Below are positions 55,716-64,000 of a DNA stretch of 64,000 nt, piece after piece (position 1 is the stretch's first letter; each line of letters opens with the position of its first letter). The notes beneath the pieces are model-generated. The model was not told the DNA's origin, searched no databases, and worked only from the letters and a program-made list of their open reading frames with translations. The stretch lies in contig NZ_CP121687.1 in NCBI RefSeq assembly GCF_038396635.1, positions 2,294,001 through 2,358,000 on the forward strand, read 5' to 3'. A program made the translations under genes and the position numbers. Source of the stretch: Defluviitalea saccharophila (GTDB lineage: Bacteria; Bacillota; Clostridia; Lachnospirales; Defluviitaleaceae).

Positions 55716-56600
55716 TTAATGAAGAAGGCTGATAAATCGCTTTGCTCCTATGGAAAGAGGAATATGTTTATGGGTGATGATGCCTAAGCTTCTTTCAGGG
55801 ATTTCTTCCTTTATATTAACAATAAACACTTCTTTTTTACTAAGTTGTTCTTCAATACAATTTTTCCATACAAAAGTAAGCCCCAGACCGATCTTTGACA
55901 TTTCAACCAGGAGATCAATGCTCCCTAATTCAATTTCAGGAATAATATGAACATCGTTTTTTACTAACATAGAATCAAAAAATTCCCTTGTGGTGGTTTT
56001 ATGCTCCAGCATGAGAAAAGGATACTTTTCCAATTCTTTTAAAGACACTATGCGATTCTCTAATTCTTTAAACTGGGTTCCGGCGATAAAGACATCCTGA
56101 ATCGGTTTAATCGGTTTTGCTTCCATGGAGGAAGTAACATAATGATTGGGAAGGTTTGATACGATAAAATCCACGCTGCCTTGCTTTAGTAAATCCACAC
56201 ATTTAGGGGAAGTACCGTTGGTAACAAGAATTTTAATCTTAGGGTATAGCTTGTGAAAGGCTTTAAAGTAAGGCAGAAGATAGTATTTACAGATGGTATC
56301 GCTGGCACCTATGCGGACTTCTCCCTGTTCCAGAGAATGGATTTCATCAATGGTACGTTCTGCACTTTTAATCAGATTATATGCCTGTTCTATGTGCTTA
56401 AATAAAATTTCGCCATCCTTTGTAAGCTTTACTTGTTTCGTGTTTCTAAAGAATAATTGAATATTTAATCTTTCTTCCAGGGTTTTGATAGATTGACTCA
56501 CAGCAGATTGAGAAATGAAAAGTCTTGCTGCCGCTTCAGAAAAACTTAGGGAGGAAGCTACATGGTAAAAGACTTTATACAATTCAAAATTGATATCCAT
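55716..56600 (-). CDS. LysR family transcriptional regulator
   Basis: This 294-residue regulator has an N-terminal winged helix (about 1-60: SLSFSEAAARLFISQSAVSQSIKTLEERL, in segments) and a C-terminal periplasmic-binding-type effector domain (about 88-290). The sequence resembles the CysL/YwfK-like branch, which responds to small metabolites, but the ligand cannot be named. AAGGAG precedes the ATG. It is divergent from purL (134 nt apart) and upstream of the flavin oxidoreductase gene, so either could be its target. Confidence 0.92.
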   Translation of the reverse strand: MDINFELYKVFYHVASSLSFSEAAARLFISQSAVSQSIKTLEERLNIQLFFRNTKQVKLTKDGEILFKHIEQAYNLIKSAERTIDEIHSLEQGEVRIGASDTICKYYLLPYFKAFHKLYPKIKILVTNGTSPKCVDLLKQGSVDFIVSNLPNHYVTSSMEAKPIKPIQDVFIAGTQFKELENRIVSLKELEKYPFLMLEHKTTTREFFDSMLVKNDVHIIPEIELGSIDLLVEMSKIGLGLTFVWKNCIEEQLSKKEVFIVNIKEEIPERSLGIITHKHIPLSIGAKRFISLLH

Positions 56601-56734
56601 TTATTAATTCTCCTTATAAAATCTATTAGAATCATTAATTTTATTTATTAATCTTACCATGATACAATGAAGCTGTAAATGCCGTAAAAGATATTGAAAT
56701 AGGATGATAGATAATAAAAATGGGGGTTAAGACC

Positions 56735-59700
56735 ATGAATCATGTAAGAAGAATATTTGTGCAAAAGAAATCAGGTTTTGATGTAGAAGCAAAACATCTG
56801 TATGCCGATTTAAAAGAAAATTTGTTGATCAATGCATTAGAAGACGTTAGGATTGTTCATCGTTATGATATAGAAGGAATAGATGAGGAAGCCTATAATC
56901 AAGCCAGAACTACTATTTTTTCAGAGCCTCCCGTAGACATGGTATATGACGAGGAATTGCCCGTAGGGGATGATGAAAGAGTATTTGCTGTAGAATATCT
57001 TCCTGGGCAATATGATCAAAGGGCTGATTCAGCGGCTCAATGTATTCAGATTTTAACCCGTAAAGAAAAGCCTGTGATTCGTACAGCAAAGGTAGTCTGC
57101 CTTAAGGGCAATATAACCGACGAGCAATTTGATGCTATAAAAAATTACTGTATTAATACCATTGATTCCAGGGAAGCTTCTTTAGAAAAGCCGAAAACTT
57201 TGGATATGCAGCTTTCTATTCCTGAGGAAGTGGAAACCCTAACTGGCTTTATTCATTTATCCCATGATGATTTAGAGAACCTGAGAAATGAATTGGGACT
57301 TGCTATGAGTTTTGACGATGTTGTATTTTGCCAGAATTATTTTAGGGATGAAGAAAAAAGAGACCCCAGCATTACGGAAATACGAGTGCTGGATACTTAT
57401 TGGTCCGATCACTGCAGACATACGACTTTTCTTACAAAAATTGAGAATATTGAAATCGAAGAAGGGCATTTTACAACGCCTATCCAAAAGGCTTATCAGG
57501 AATATTTAGAAGGCAGAAATAAAGTGTACGGCCAAAAGCAGAAAGATATTTGCCTCATGGATATAGCCCTTATGGGAATGAAGGAATTAAGAAAACAGGG
57601 AAAATTAGAGGATCTAGAAGTATCTGATGAAATAAATGCCTGCAGTATTAAAGTTAAAGTTGATGTGAATGGTGAAGATGAAGAATGGCTTGTGATGTTT
57701 AAAAACGAAACCCATAATCATCCTACAGAGATAGAACCCTTTGGGGGTGCTGCTACCTGTCTTGGTGGAGCCATCAGAGACCCATTATCGGGAAGAGCTT
57801 ATGTGTATCAGGCAATGCGTGTAACAGGCAGCGGAGACCCTAGAACTTCCGTACAGGATACCTTACCCGGAAAACTGCCCCAAAGAAAAATCACAACAGG
57901 AGCTGCTCACGGCTACAGTTCCTATGGAAACCAAATTGGTCTTGCCACCGGTCATGTGGCGGAAATCTATGATGAGGGCTACGTGGCAAAAAGAATGGAA
58001 ATCGGTGCGGTAATTGCTGCAGCACCTAAGAAAAATGTCGTTCGTGGCGTACCGGAAGAAGGGGATGTCATTATTCTTCTTGGAGGAAGAACGGGAAGGG
58101 ACGGTTGTGGCGGTGCAACAGGTTCTTCTAAAGAACATACGGAAGAATCCTTAACCAGCTGTGGTGCTGAAGTACAGAAAGGAAATCCACCAACTGAGCG
58201 TAAAATCCAAAGATTATTCAGAAATCCTAAAGTAAGTACCATGATTAAACGCTGTAACGATTTTGGTGCCGGAGGGGTATCTGTTGCCATTGGAGAATTG
58301 GCAGACGGACTGGAAATTAATCTGAATGCAGTACCGAAAAAATATGAAGGATTGGACGGAACAGAACTGGCAATCTCCGAATCCCAGGAAAGAATGGCAG
58401 TGGTGATTGAGCCGGGGAATGTAGAAGAATTTATTGCACTGGCAGAAGAAGAAAACCTGGAAGCTGTAGAGGTTGCCAAGGTAACCTCTGACAATAGATT
58501 AAAAATGTTCTGGAATGACAAAGCCATTGTAGACATTAGCAGGGAATTTTTAAATACCAATGGAGCGACTCAAAGGGCCGATGGATTTATCGTAGCTCCT
58601 GAAGCGGACAAAAATTACTTTAATGTACTTAAAGAAGATATTAAAGATAAACTTGAAGATCTTAAAGATGCCTGGATCGCCAATTTAAAAGACCTAAATG
58701 TATGCAGTCAAAAAGGACTAGTGGAACGCTTCGACAGTACCATTGGGGGCGGAACAGTTCTTATGCCTTTTGGAGGCAGATATCAATTAACCCCTGCAGA
58801 ATGTATGGTTGGTAAAATTCCTGTTTTAAACGGTGAAACAAAAAGTGGAACCATTATGAGCCATGGCTACAACCCCAGATTATCCAAATGGAGTCCCTTC
58901 CATGGGTCCGTATATGCCATTATAGAAGCTGTGGCAAAGGTTGTAGCAGTAGGGGGAGACTACAGAAGTATTCGTTTGACTCTCCAGGAATACTTTGAAC
59001 GTTTAGGAAAAGACCCTAAAAGATGGGGTAAACCTTTAGCCTCTCTGCTTGGGGCATATTATGTGCAAAAGAAATTGGGAACTGCGGCAATTGGCGGAAA
59101 AGACAGTATGTCAGGAACCTTTAAAGATTTAGACGTTCCTCCTACCCTTACGGCTTTTGCAGTGGATATGGTTAATGTAGATACAGTTATTTCTCCGGAA
59201 TTCAAAAAATCCGGAAGTAAGATTGTTTACAGTCCTCTTAAAAGAGATGCCTATGAGCTTCCTGATTTTGAAGCATTAGATAGAAATTATTCCACAATAA
59301 CAAGACTCATTCAGGAAGGGAAAATACTATCTGCCCATACTGTAAAATTAGGTGGCATCGCTGAAGCCATCAGCAAAATGAGTTTTGGAAATAAAATAGG
59401 CATGAAGTTTACAAGAGAAATCAGTCCGGAAGATCTGTTTGCTCCGAATTACGGCTCATTAATTCTAGAAATCGAGGAAGAGAATATTGAGCTTCTTAAA
59501 GAAATCAACTATATTCTATTAGGAGAAACTCAAGACAGCCCGTATATTTGGGTGAACAATATTGAACTTTCTCTTGAAGAACTTCTAAAAGCCTGGGAAA
59601 AACCGCTGGAAAAGGTATTCCCCACAAAAGTTGAAGAAATCAAAGAAAAGCCTATTAATAAGGTTTATACTGAAAGGAATCTCAACAGAGCTAAGATAAA

Positions 59701-60505
59701 AATAGCAAAGCCGCGCATCTTTATCCCGGTATTCCCAGGAACCAATTGTGAGTATGATACTCAAAAAGCCTTTGAAGAAGCGGGAGGAATTGTTAATGTA
59801 TCGGTATTTAAAAATTTAGTGCCTTCCCATATAGAAGAATCCGTTGATCATATGGTCAAAGCAATTAATAATGCTCAAATTATCATGATTCCCGGAGGCT
59901 TTAGTGCCGGTGATGAACCGGAAGGAAGCGGTAAATTCATAGCTACAGTGTTTAGAAATCCTCGAATCAAAGAAGCGGTCATGAACCTTTTAAACAATAG
60001 GGATGGGTTGATGCTTGGAATTTGTAACGGTTTTCAAGCCCTGATTAAATTAGGCTTGGTACCCTACGGAGAAATAAGAGATACAGATGTTGATTGTCCG
60101 ACTCTTACATTCAACACCCTCGGGCGTCACGTATCCAATATGGTTACGACGAAAATCACATCGACAAAATCTCCCTGGTTTGCCCATGTAGAAGCAGGGG
60201 ATCTTCATCAAATCGCCGTATCCCATGGAGAAGGAAGATTTGTTGCCTCTGAAGAAATGATGCAGCAGCTCTTTGAAAATGGGCAAGTGGCAACTCAGTA
60301 TGTAGATTTAGACGGTAATCCAACCTATGATATTGCATTTAATCCTAATGGCTCCATGCATGCCATAGAAGGAATCACCAGTCCTGATGGAAGAATCTTA
60401 GGTAAAATGGGACACTCTGAAAGAATCGGAAGCAATGTAGCTAAAAATATTCCAGGAGAAAAAGATCAAAAAATATTCCGATCAGGCGTCGAATATTTCA
60501 ACTAA
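56735..60505 (+). CDS. purL: Phosphoribosylformylglycinamidine synthase, single chain
   Basis: This 1256-residue enzyme makes FGAM from FGAR, glutamine and ATP. It is the large one-chain form: an N-terminal domain, two AIRS-like halves (SDHCRHTTFLTKI and NETHNHPTEIEPFGGAATCLGG near residues 225 and 327), and a C-terminal glutaminase beginning at about 1005 with FPGTNCEYDTQKAFEEAGG and nucleophile Cys in LGICNGFQALIKLGL. Thus no separate purQ or purS is needed. The start is ATG 56735, after GGGGGTTAAG; an ATG at 56720 overlaps that site. It is transcribed apart from the riboswitch operon and has its own terminator. Confidence 0.96.
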   Translation: MNHVRRIFVQKKSGFDVEAKHLYADLKENLLINALEDVRIVHRYDIEGIDEEAYNQARTTIFSEPPVDMVYDEELPVGDDERVFAVEYLPGQYDQRADSAAQCIQILTRKEKPVIRTAKVVCLKGNITDEQFDAIKNYCINTIDSREASLEKPKTLDMQLSIPEEVETLTGFIHLSHDDLENLRNELGLAMSFDDVVFCQNYFRDEEKRDPSITEIRVLDTYWSDHCRHTTFLTKIENIEIEEGHFTTPIQKAYQEYLEGRNKVYGQKQKDICLMDIALMGMKELRKQGKLEDLEVSDEINACSIKVKVDVNGEDEEWLVMFKNETHNHPTEIEPFGGAATCLGGAIRDPLSGRAYVYQAMRVTGSGDPRTSVQDTLPGKLPQRKITTGAAHGYSSYGNQIGLATGHVAEIYDEGYVAKRMEIGAVIAAAPKKNVVRGVPEEGDVIILLGGRTGRDGCGGATGSSKEHTEESLTSCGAEVQKGNPPTERKIQRLFRNPKVSTMIKRCNDFGAGGVSVAIGELADGLEINLNAVPKKYEGLDGTELAISESQERMAVVIEPGNVEEFIALAEEENLEAVEVAKVTSDNRLKMFWNDKAIVDISREFLNTNGATQRADGFIVAPEADKNYFNVLKEDIKDKLEDLKDAWIANLKDLNVCSQKGLVERFDSTIGGGTVLMPFGGRYQLTPAECMVGKIPVLNGETKSGTIMSHGYNPRLSKWSPFHGSVYAIIEAVAKVVAVGGDYRSIRLTLQEYFERLGKDPKRWGKPLASLLGAYYVQKKLGTAAIGGKDSMSGTFKDLDVPPTLTAFAVDMVNVDTVISPEFKKSGSKIVYSPLKRDAYELPDFEALDRNYSTITRLIQEGKILSAHTVKLGGIAEAISKMSFGNKIGMKFTREISPEDLFAPNYGSLILEIEEENIELLKEINYILLGETQDSPYIWVNNIELSLEELLKAWEKPLEKVFPTKVEEIKEKPINKVYTERNLNRAKIKIAKPRIFIPVFPGTNCEYDTQKAFEEAGGIVNVSVFKNLVPSHIEESVDHMVKAINNAQIIMIPGGFSAGDEPEGSGKFIATVFRNPRIKEAVMNLLNNRDGLMLGICNGFQALIKLGLVPYGEIRDTDVDCPTLTFNTLGRHVSNMVTTKITSTKSPWFAHVEAGDLHQIAVSHGEGRFVASEEMMQQLFENGQVATQYVDLDGNPTYDIAFNPNGSMHAIEGITSPDGRILGKMGHSERIGSNVAKNIPGEKDQKIFRSGVEYFN

Positions 60506-60532
60506 ATACTTTAACTTATAGTGAAATAAATC

Positions 60533-60588
60533 AATAGGGACAGTTCTTTTGATTGAAAAATCAAAGAGAACCGTCCTTATTAATTTTT
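60533..60588 (+). terminator. Long hairpin terminator after purL
   Basis: A 22-nt arm (60533-60554) faces 60559-60581 around GAAA, with a few wobbles and a one-base bulge. AATTTTT follows. The arm sequence GGGACAGTTCTTTTGATT looks like a known kind of dispersed clostridial hairpin, but only one copy is in this window. Confidence 0.75.
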
Positions 60589-60629
60589 CAATGAAAAAGC
60601 CCTTAAAAGTCTTAACCGACAAAGGTTTT

Positions 60630-60648
60630 GATAATGAATTTCATTATT
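60630..60648 (+). promoter_or_regulatory. Fur box 1
   Basis: GATAATGAATTTCATTATT matches the 19-bp Fur consensus at 15 positions and contains the perfect 7-1-7 repeat TAATGAA-T-TTCATTA. It touches the -35 box of the feo promoter. Confidence 0.85.
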
Positions 60649-60675
60649 GACGTATTGGTAAAATTATGATATTAT
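60647..60675 (+). promoter_or_regulatory. Promoter of the feo operon
   Basis: TTGACG (60647-60652) and TATTAT (60670-60675) are 17 nt apart, framed by the two Fur boxes. Confidence 0.7.
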
Positions 60676-60682
60676 GAATTTC

Positions 60683-60701
60683 AGTAATGATAATCAATTT
60701 C
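60683..60701 (+). promoter_or_regulatory. Fur box 2
   Basis: AGTAATGATAATCAATTTC matches the 19-bp Fur consensus at 15 positions. It lies just downstream of the -10 box, where bound Fur would block transcription. Confidence 0.8.
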
Positions 60702-60740
60702 AAAAATCAAAAAATTTCATTTTATATAGGAGGAATTGTC

Positions 60741-60950
60741 ATGTTATTGACGATGGCAAAACCAGGAGAAACCAATTACATAAAGAAAATCACGGGAAAA
60801 GATCAGGTGCGTAAGTTTTTAGGGAGCCTTGGCTTTGTTGAGGGCGAAAGTGTAACAGTTGTTTCAGAAATAGGAGGCAATATGATCATCAATATCAAAG
60901 AAACTCGAGTAGCACTGGATAAAAGACTGGTAAACAGAATCTATGTTTAG
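60741..60950 (+). CDS. feoA: FeoA-like SH3-domain protein 1
   Basis: This 69-residue protein has the FeoA fold pattern: a short beta-rich domain with FLGSLGFVEGESVTVVSEIGGNMIINIKETRVALDKRLV, seen in segments. FeoA proteins bind the G-domain region of FeoB and are needed for ferrous iron uptake. The N-terminus (PGETNYIKKITG) and the lack of the LxxMGI motif in exact form suggest this copy is the more divergent one. TAGGAGG precedes ATG 60741; an upstream ATG at 60687 overlaps the second Fur box. A second feoA follows 10 nt on. Confidence 0.85.
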   Translation: MLLTMAKPGETNYIKKITGKDQVRKFLGSLGFVEGESVTVVSEIGGNMIINIKETRVALDKRLVNRIYV

Positions 60951-60960
60951 GAGGAATAGG

Positions 60961-61182
60961 ATGAAAACCTTGAGAACTGTAAAATGTGGAGAAACCGTCA
61001 CCGTTGTTAAGCTCCATGGAGCAGGACCGGTTAAGAGAAGAATTATGGATATGGGCATTACCAAAGGGACTGAAATTTTTGTTAGAAAAGTTGCTCCCTT
61101 AGGAGATCCCATTGAAGTCAATGTACGCAATTATGAATTAAGTTTGCGAAAAGCCGATGCAGAAATGATAGAAGTTATGTAG
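60961..61182 (+). CDS. feoA: FeoA-like SH3-domain protein 2
   Basis: This 73-residue protein is a standard FeoA: CGETVTVVKLHGAGPVKRRIMDMGITKGTEIFVRKVAPLGDPIEVNV (read in segments) contains the LxxMGIxxG-type core RIMDMGITKGTEI and APLGDPIEV. AGGAGG precedes ATG 60961. It lies between the first feoA and feoB, giving the feoA-feoA-feoB order common in Clostridia. Confidence 0.93.
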   Translation: MKTLRTVKCGETVTVVKLHGAGPVKRRIMDMGITKGTEIFVRKVAPLGDPIEVNVRNYELSLRKADAEMIEVM

Positions 61183-61211
61183 GATTAGCACAGTTATAGG
61201 AGGAATCAATA

Positions 61212-63350
61212 ATGGGAATTAAAATTGCGCTTGCCGGAAATCCCAATAGCGGTAAAACAACCATGTTTAACAGTTTAACGGGAAGTTCACAATATGTAGG
61301 GAACTGGCCCGGTGTAACAGTGGAGAAGAAAGAAGGCAAATTAAAAGGTCAAAAGGATGTAGGGATTATAGACTTGCCCGGCATTTATTCTCTTTCACCC
61401 TATACCTTAGAAGAGGTGGTTACAAGAAATTATCTCATTACAGAAAAGCCAGATGCGATCATTAATATTGTAGACAGTACGAATATAGAAAGAAATCTTT
61501 ATCTTACAACACAACTTTTAGAAATAGGCATACCCATGGTGATAGCCCTTAATATGACCGATGTGCTGAAAAAGAACGGCGATACCATCGATATACATAA
61601 GCTTAGTAAATACATAGGATGTGACATCATAGAAACCTCTGCCCTTAAGGGAGAAGGCTGTAAAGAAGCAGCCGAGAAGGCAGTGGAATTGGCTAAAAAG
61701 AATAAGAAAATGATACCTCCTCAAATGTTTTCACAAGGAGTCGAAAAGGTCCTTTCTTCTATTGCAGAACTTATAAAAAATGTTGTAGAACAGAATACTT
61801 TACGTTGGTTTGCCATCAAGCTTTTTGAGCGGGATCAAAAGGTTATGGAGCAAGTGAATTTGTCCCAGGATCAAAAGGATCAGATTGAAGCGTTGATTGT
61901 ACAATTAGAAGAGGAATTAGATGACGACAGTGAAAGTATTATCACCAATGAACGCTATAATTATATCAGTGGCATTGTCAATAAATGTGTACATAAGAAA
62001 AATACTTCAAAGATGAGTACCTCTGATAAAATAGATACCATTGTTACAAACAGATTTTTAGCGTTGCCTATTTTTGCTGCAGTGATGTTTCTTGTGTACT
62101 ATGTGTCCGTAACAACTGTGGGAACTTGGGCTACGGATTGGGTAAATGACGTATTGTTTGGAGAAATCATTCCACCTGCTGTGGAAGGCTTTTTAACCTC
62201 TGTCGGTACTGCTGATTGGCTTACATCTTTGATCCTTGACGGTATTGTAGGGGGTGTAGGAGCGGTACTTGGATTCTTGCCTCAGATGCTTGTACTTTTC
62301 TTTTTCCTGGCGATTTTAGAAGACTGTGGATATATGGCTCGTATAGCTTTTATTATGGATAGGATTTTTCGCAAATTTGGTCTTTCCGGTAAATCCTTTA
62401 TTCCGATTCTTATTGGAACAGGCTGTGGGGTTCCCGGAATTATGGCGTCCCGAACGATCGAAAATGAAAGAGACCGTAAGATGACCATTATAACAACAAC
62501 TTTTATTCCTTGTTCGGCTAAACTGCCTATTATTGCATTAATTGCAGGGGCTTTATTTCCTGGCTCTGCCTGGGTTGCTCCATCCGCATATTTTGTAGGT
62601 ATGGCTGCAATTATTACCTCAGGAATCCTATTAAAGAAAATGAGGAGCTTTTCCGGAGATCCTGCACCCTTTGTTATGGAATTGCCCCCATATCATGTTC
62701 CGGGGCTTAAGGGCGTATTGATTCATATGTGGGACAGAGGAAAGTCTTTTGTTAGAAAAGCCGGTACAATTATTTTCCTTGCCTCCGGTCTCGTATGGTT
62801 TTTAAGTACATTTAACTGGACAATGGAAATGGTAGATACTTCAGAATCCATGTTGGCTTCCATCGGCAGTGTGATTGCACCTTTGTTTACGCCTCTTGGT
62901 TGGGGAGATTGGCAGGCAGCGGTTGCAACGATTACAGGACTTATTGCAAAGGAAAATGTCGTTGGTACCTTTGGAGTTTTATACGGATTTGCTGAAGTAG
63001 CAGAGGATGGTACAGAAATTTGGGGCAATCTCCAAGCTTCTTTCACAGCTCTTTCAGCATACTCTTTCTTAATTTTTAACCTGTTGTGTGCGCCATGTTT
63101 TGCCGCCATTGGTGCTATAAGAAGAGAAATGGGCAATGCAAAATGGACATTGATTGCCGTAGGCTATCAAACAGGCTTTGCTTACATTATTTCTTTAATC
63201 CTCTATCAATTAGGAATGACATTAACAGGCCATGGATTTGGCATTGGAACTATAATAGCTCTTATTCTTACCGCAGCGTTTATTTATTTATTAGTTAGGC
63301 CATATAAAGAAACAGATAAATTATATCGCACCAAAGAAGTCGGTGTATAG
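61212..63350 (+). CDS. feoB: Ferrous iron transporter FeoB
   Basis: This 712-residue membrane GTPase imports Fe2+. The N-terminal G domain has G1 GNPNSGKTT (9-17), the switch I region NWPGVTVEKKEG, G3 DLPGIYSL and G4 ALNMTDVLK. A helical GDI-like domain follows (to about 265), then about 9-11 membrane segments with the Gate motifs around GTGCGVPGIMASRTIENERDRK (read in parts, about 400-420) and PCSAKLPI, whose Cys is conserved. AGGAGG precedes the ATG. It is followed by a FeoB-associated small protein gene. Confidence 0.97.
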   Translation: MGIKIALAGNPNSGKTTMFNSLTGSSQYVGNWPGVTVEKKEGKLKGQKDVGIIDLPGIYSLSPYTLEEVVTRNYLITEKPDAIINIVDSTNIERNLYLTTQLLEIGIPMVIALNMTDVLKKNGDTIDIHKLSKYIGCDIIETSALKGEGCKEAAEKAVELAKKNKKMIPPQMFSQGVEKVLSSIAELIKNVVEQNTLRWFAIKLFERDQKVMEQVNLSQDQKDQIEALIVQLEEELDDDSESIITNERYNYISGIVNKCVHKKNTSKMSTSDKIDTIVTNRFLALPIFAAVMFLVYYVSVTTVGTWATDWVNDVLFGEIIPPAVEGFLTSVGTADWLTSLILDGIVGGVGAVLGFLPQMLVLFFFLAILEDCGYMARIAFIMDRIFRKFGLSGKSFIPILIGTGCGVPGIMASRTIENERDRKMTIITTTFIPCSAKLPIIALIAGALFPGSAWVAPSAYFVGMAAIITSGILLKKMRSFSGDPAPFVMELPPYHVPGLKGVLIHMWDRGKSFVRKAGTIIFLASGLVWFLSTFNWTMEMVDTSESMLASIGSVIAPLFTPLGWGDWQAAVATITGLIAKENVVGTFGVLYGFAEVAEDGTEIWGNLQASFTALSAYSFLIFNLLCAPCFAAIGAIRREMGNAKWTLIAVGYQTGFAYIISLILYQLGMTLTGHGFGIGTIIALILTAAFIYLLVRPYKETDKLYRTKEVGV

Positions 63351-63362
63351 GAGGTGTTCTCA

Positions 63363-63506
63363 TTGGCAACATGGATTATTGGTTCTATTGTATTAGCTGG
63401 TTTTGCTTGGGTTGGATACAGGACATTTAAGCAATTAACAAGTGACGAGGGCTGCTCAGGCGGCTGCTCAGGCTGCTCTCATTCCCATGGGTGTGGAAAA
63501 GAATAG
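63363..63506 (+). CDS. FeoB-associated Cys-rich membrane protein
   Basis: This 47-residue protein has one membrane segment (about 4-19) and a short tail with Cys31, Cys35, Cys38 and Cys44 plus His40 and His42, suited to metal binding. It matches the pattern of the small FeoB-associated Cys-rich proteins found after feoB in Firmicutes, which may act as a FeoC-like accessory. The start is TTG 63363 with GGAGGTG (63350-63356) 6 nt upstream, overlapping the feoB stop. It is too short and has too unusual a start to be found by simple scanning. Confidence 0.85.
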   Translation: MATWIIGSIVLAGFAWVGYRTFKQLTSDEGCSGGCSGCSHSHGCGKE

Positions 63507-63612
63507 GCGACATAGGAGTATCTCATCCTATTAGACTTTTCTTAAATAGAGTAATATAATAATATATAAGAAAAGCAGTAAAAGATCATTATGATAAAAA
63601 GGGGATGCTCCT

Positions 63613-64000
63613 ATGGAATCTTTTGAATATTTGATGCCTACAAAAGTTTTATTTGGGAAAGAAGTTATACGCAATCATTCTACTTTATTTGAAAATTATG
63701 GTAAAAAAGCGTTAATTGTAACAGGCAGAAGTTCTGCCAGGAAAAATGGCTCTCTACAAGACATCGTTGATGTGCTTGAACAAAATGAAATAGCATACTG
63801 TATTTTTGACGAAGTAGAAGAAAATCCTTCTATGGAAACGGTTCAAAAGGGCGGAGACTTTGGAAGAAAAGAAAAAGTAGATTTTATTATTGCCATAGGG
63901 GGAGGTTCTCCTCTGGACGCGGCAAAAGGTATTGATATTCTTGTTGCCAATAAAGATAGCACCAAAGAAGATCTTTTTATTACAAAGCCTATGAATACGA
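63613..64000 (+). CDS. Iron-containing alcohol dehydrogenase (partial)
   Basis: Only the first 129 codons are in the window; the gene continues beyond base 64000. The protein begins MESFEYLMPTKVLFGKE, has KALIVTGRSSARKNG (about 32-46) and the dinucleotide-binding IAIGGGSPLDAAKGI (about 95-109), all typical of the Fe-ADH (group III) family that reduces aldehydes with NAD(P)H. The ATG follows AAAAAGGGG. The metal-binding histidines lie in the unseen part. The specific substrate cannot be predicted. Confidence 0.9.
   Translation, partial: MESFEYLMPTKVLFGKEVIRNHSTLFENYGKKALIVTGRSSARKNGSLQDIVDVLEQNEIAYCIFDEVEENPSMETVQKGGDFGRKEKVDFIIAIGGGSPLDAAKGIDILVANKDSTKEDLFITKPMNT

Noticed and set aside
57979-58560. 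Minus-strand open frame of 193 codons within purL
   Set aside because: It is antisense to the conserved purL core; the Pro/Ser-rich translation is typical of the opposite strand of a coding gene.
1-64000. tRNA, rRNA, prophage or insertion sequence
   Set aside because: No tRNA cloverleaf, rRNA stretch, transposase, integrase or phage structural gene was recognised on either strand. Reading by eye could miss a divergent tRNA.

Overview
The window reads as chromosomal DNA of a low-GC, endospore-lineage Firmicute, most likely an anaerobic member of the Clostridia. The grounds are the AT-rich composition (by eye), strong AGGAGG-type ribosome binding sites with several TTG/GTG starts, consensus sigma-A promoters, T-box, PyrR-type and guanine-riboswitch leaders, a Spo0E-like protein, a clostridial ferredoxin, single-chain PurL, PyrK/PyrD type 1B, and the gene order rho-rpmE-yqhQ-prmC-prfA. 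The species cannot be named from the sequence. No rRNA, tRNA, prophage, insertion sequence or CRISPR array was found; the window looks like core genome with dispersed hairpin repeats.

Layout. 1-2.1 kb: the 3' part of a T-box leader, tryptophan transporter trpP, then trpS from its own promoter. 2.1-10.1 kb: mixed single genes (YitT membrane protein, a secreted unknown, a YfcE phosphodiesterase, hemerythrin, L,D-transpeptidase, ferredoxin, MATE exporter, CNNM/CorC-type CBS protein, PilZ protein). 10.2-13.9 kb: FMN-binding lipoprotein, a PAS-PAS-GGDEF-EAL protein, DegV. 14-20.3 kb: a Cys-rich unknown, a LysM protein, rho, rpmE, yqhQ, prmC, prfA. 20.5-23.4 kb: a CPA2-type cation/proton antiporter followed by two paralogous PII-like proteins, then a ZIP metal transporter whose ribosome binding site lies inside a perfect hairpin. 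23.5-31.3 kb: a TetR regulator heading a sensory operon (CheA, CheW, chemoreceptor, hybrid kinase, receiver).

31.3-41.4 kb: a complete de novo UMP operon, pyrB-pyrC-pyrF-carA-carB-pyrK-pyrD-pyrE, behind a PyrR-binding leader and terminator; pyrR is not in the window. 41.5-47 kb: a membrane diguanylate cyclase, a YwaF-like protein, the agmatine-to-putrescine pair aguA-aguB on the minus strand, and two little-known genes. 47-60.5 kb: purine synthesis in three units: purK-purE; a guanine-riboswitch-led purC-F-M-N-D (purH absent from its usual place); and, after a spo0E-like gene, a flavin oxidoreductase and a LysR regulator, a single-chain purL. 60.6-63.5 kb: a Fur-boxed feoA-feoA-feoB operon ending in a small FeoB-associated Cys-rich membrane protein. 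The window ends inside an iron-containing alcohol dehydrogenase gene.

The most unusual elements are the antiporter/twin-PII module, the SD-sequestering hairpin before the ZIP gene, the TetR-headed chemosensory cluster without adaptation enzymes, a hairpin in the aguA leader, an 18-nt repeat tract in rho, and a small family of dispersed palindromes. None is proven to be a new system; the antiporter/PII module is the best candidate.
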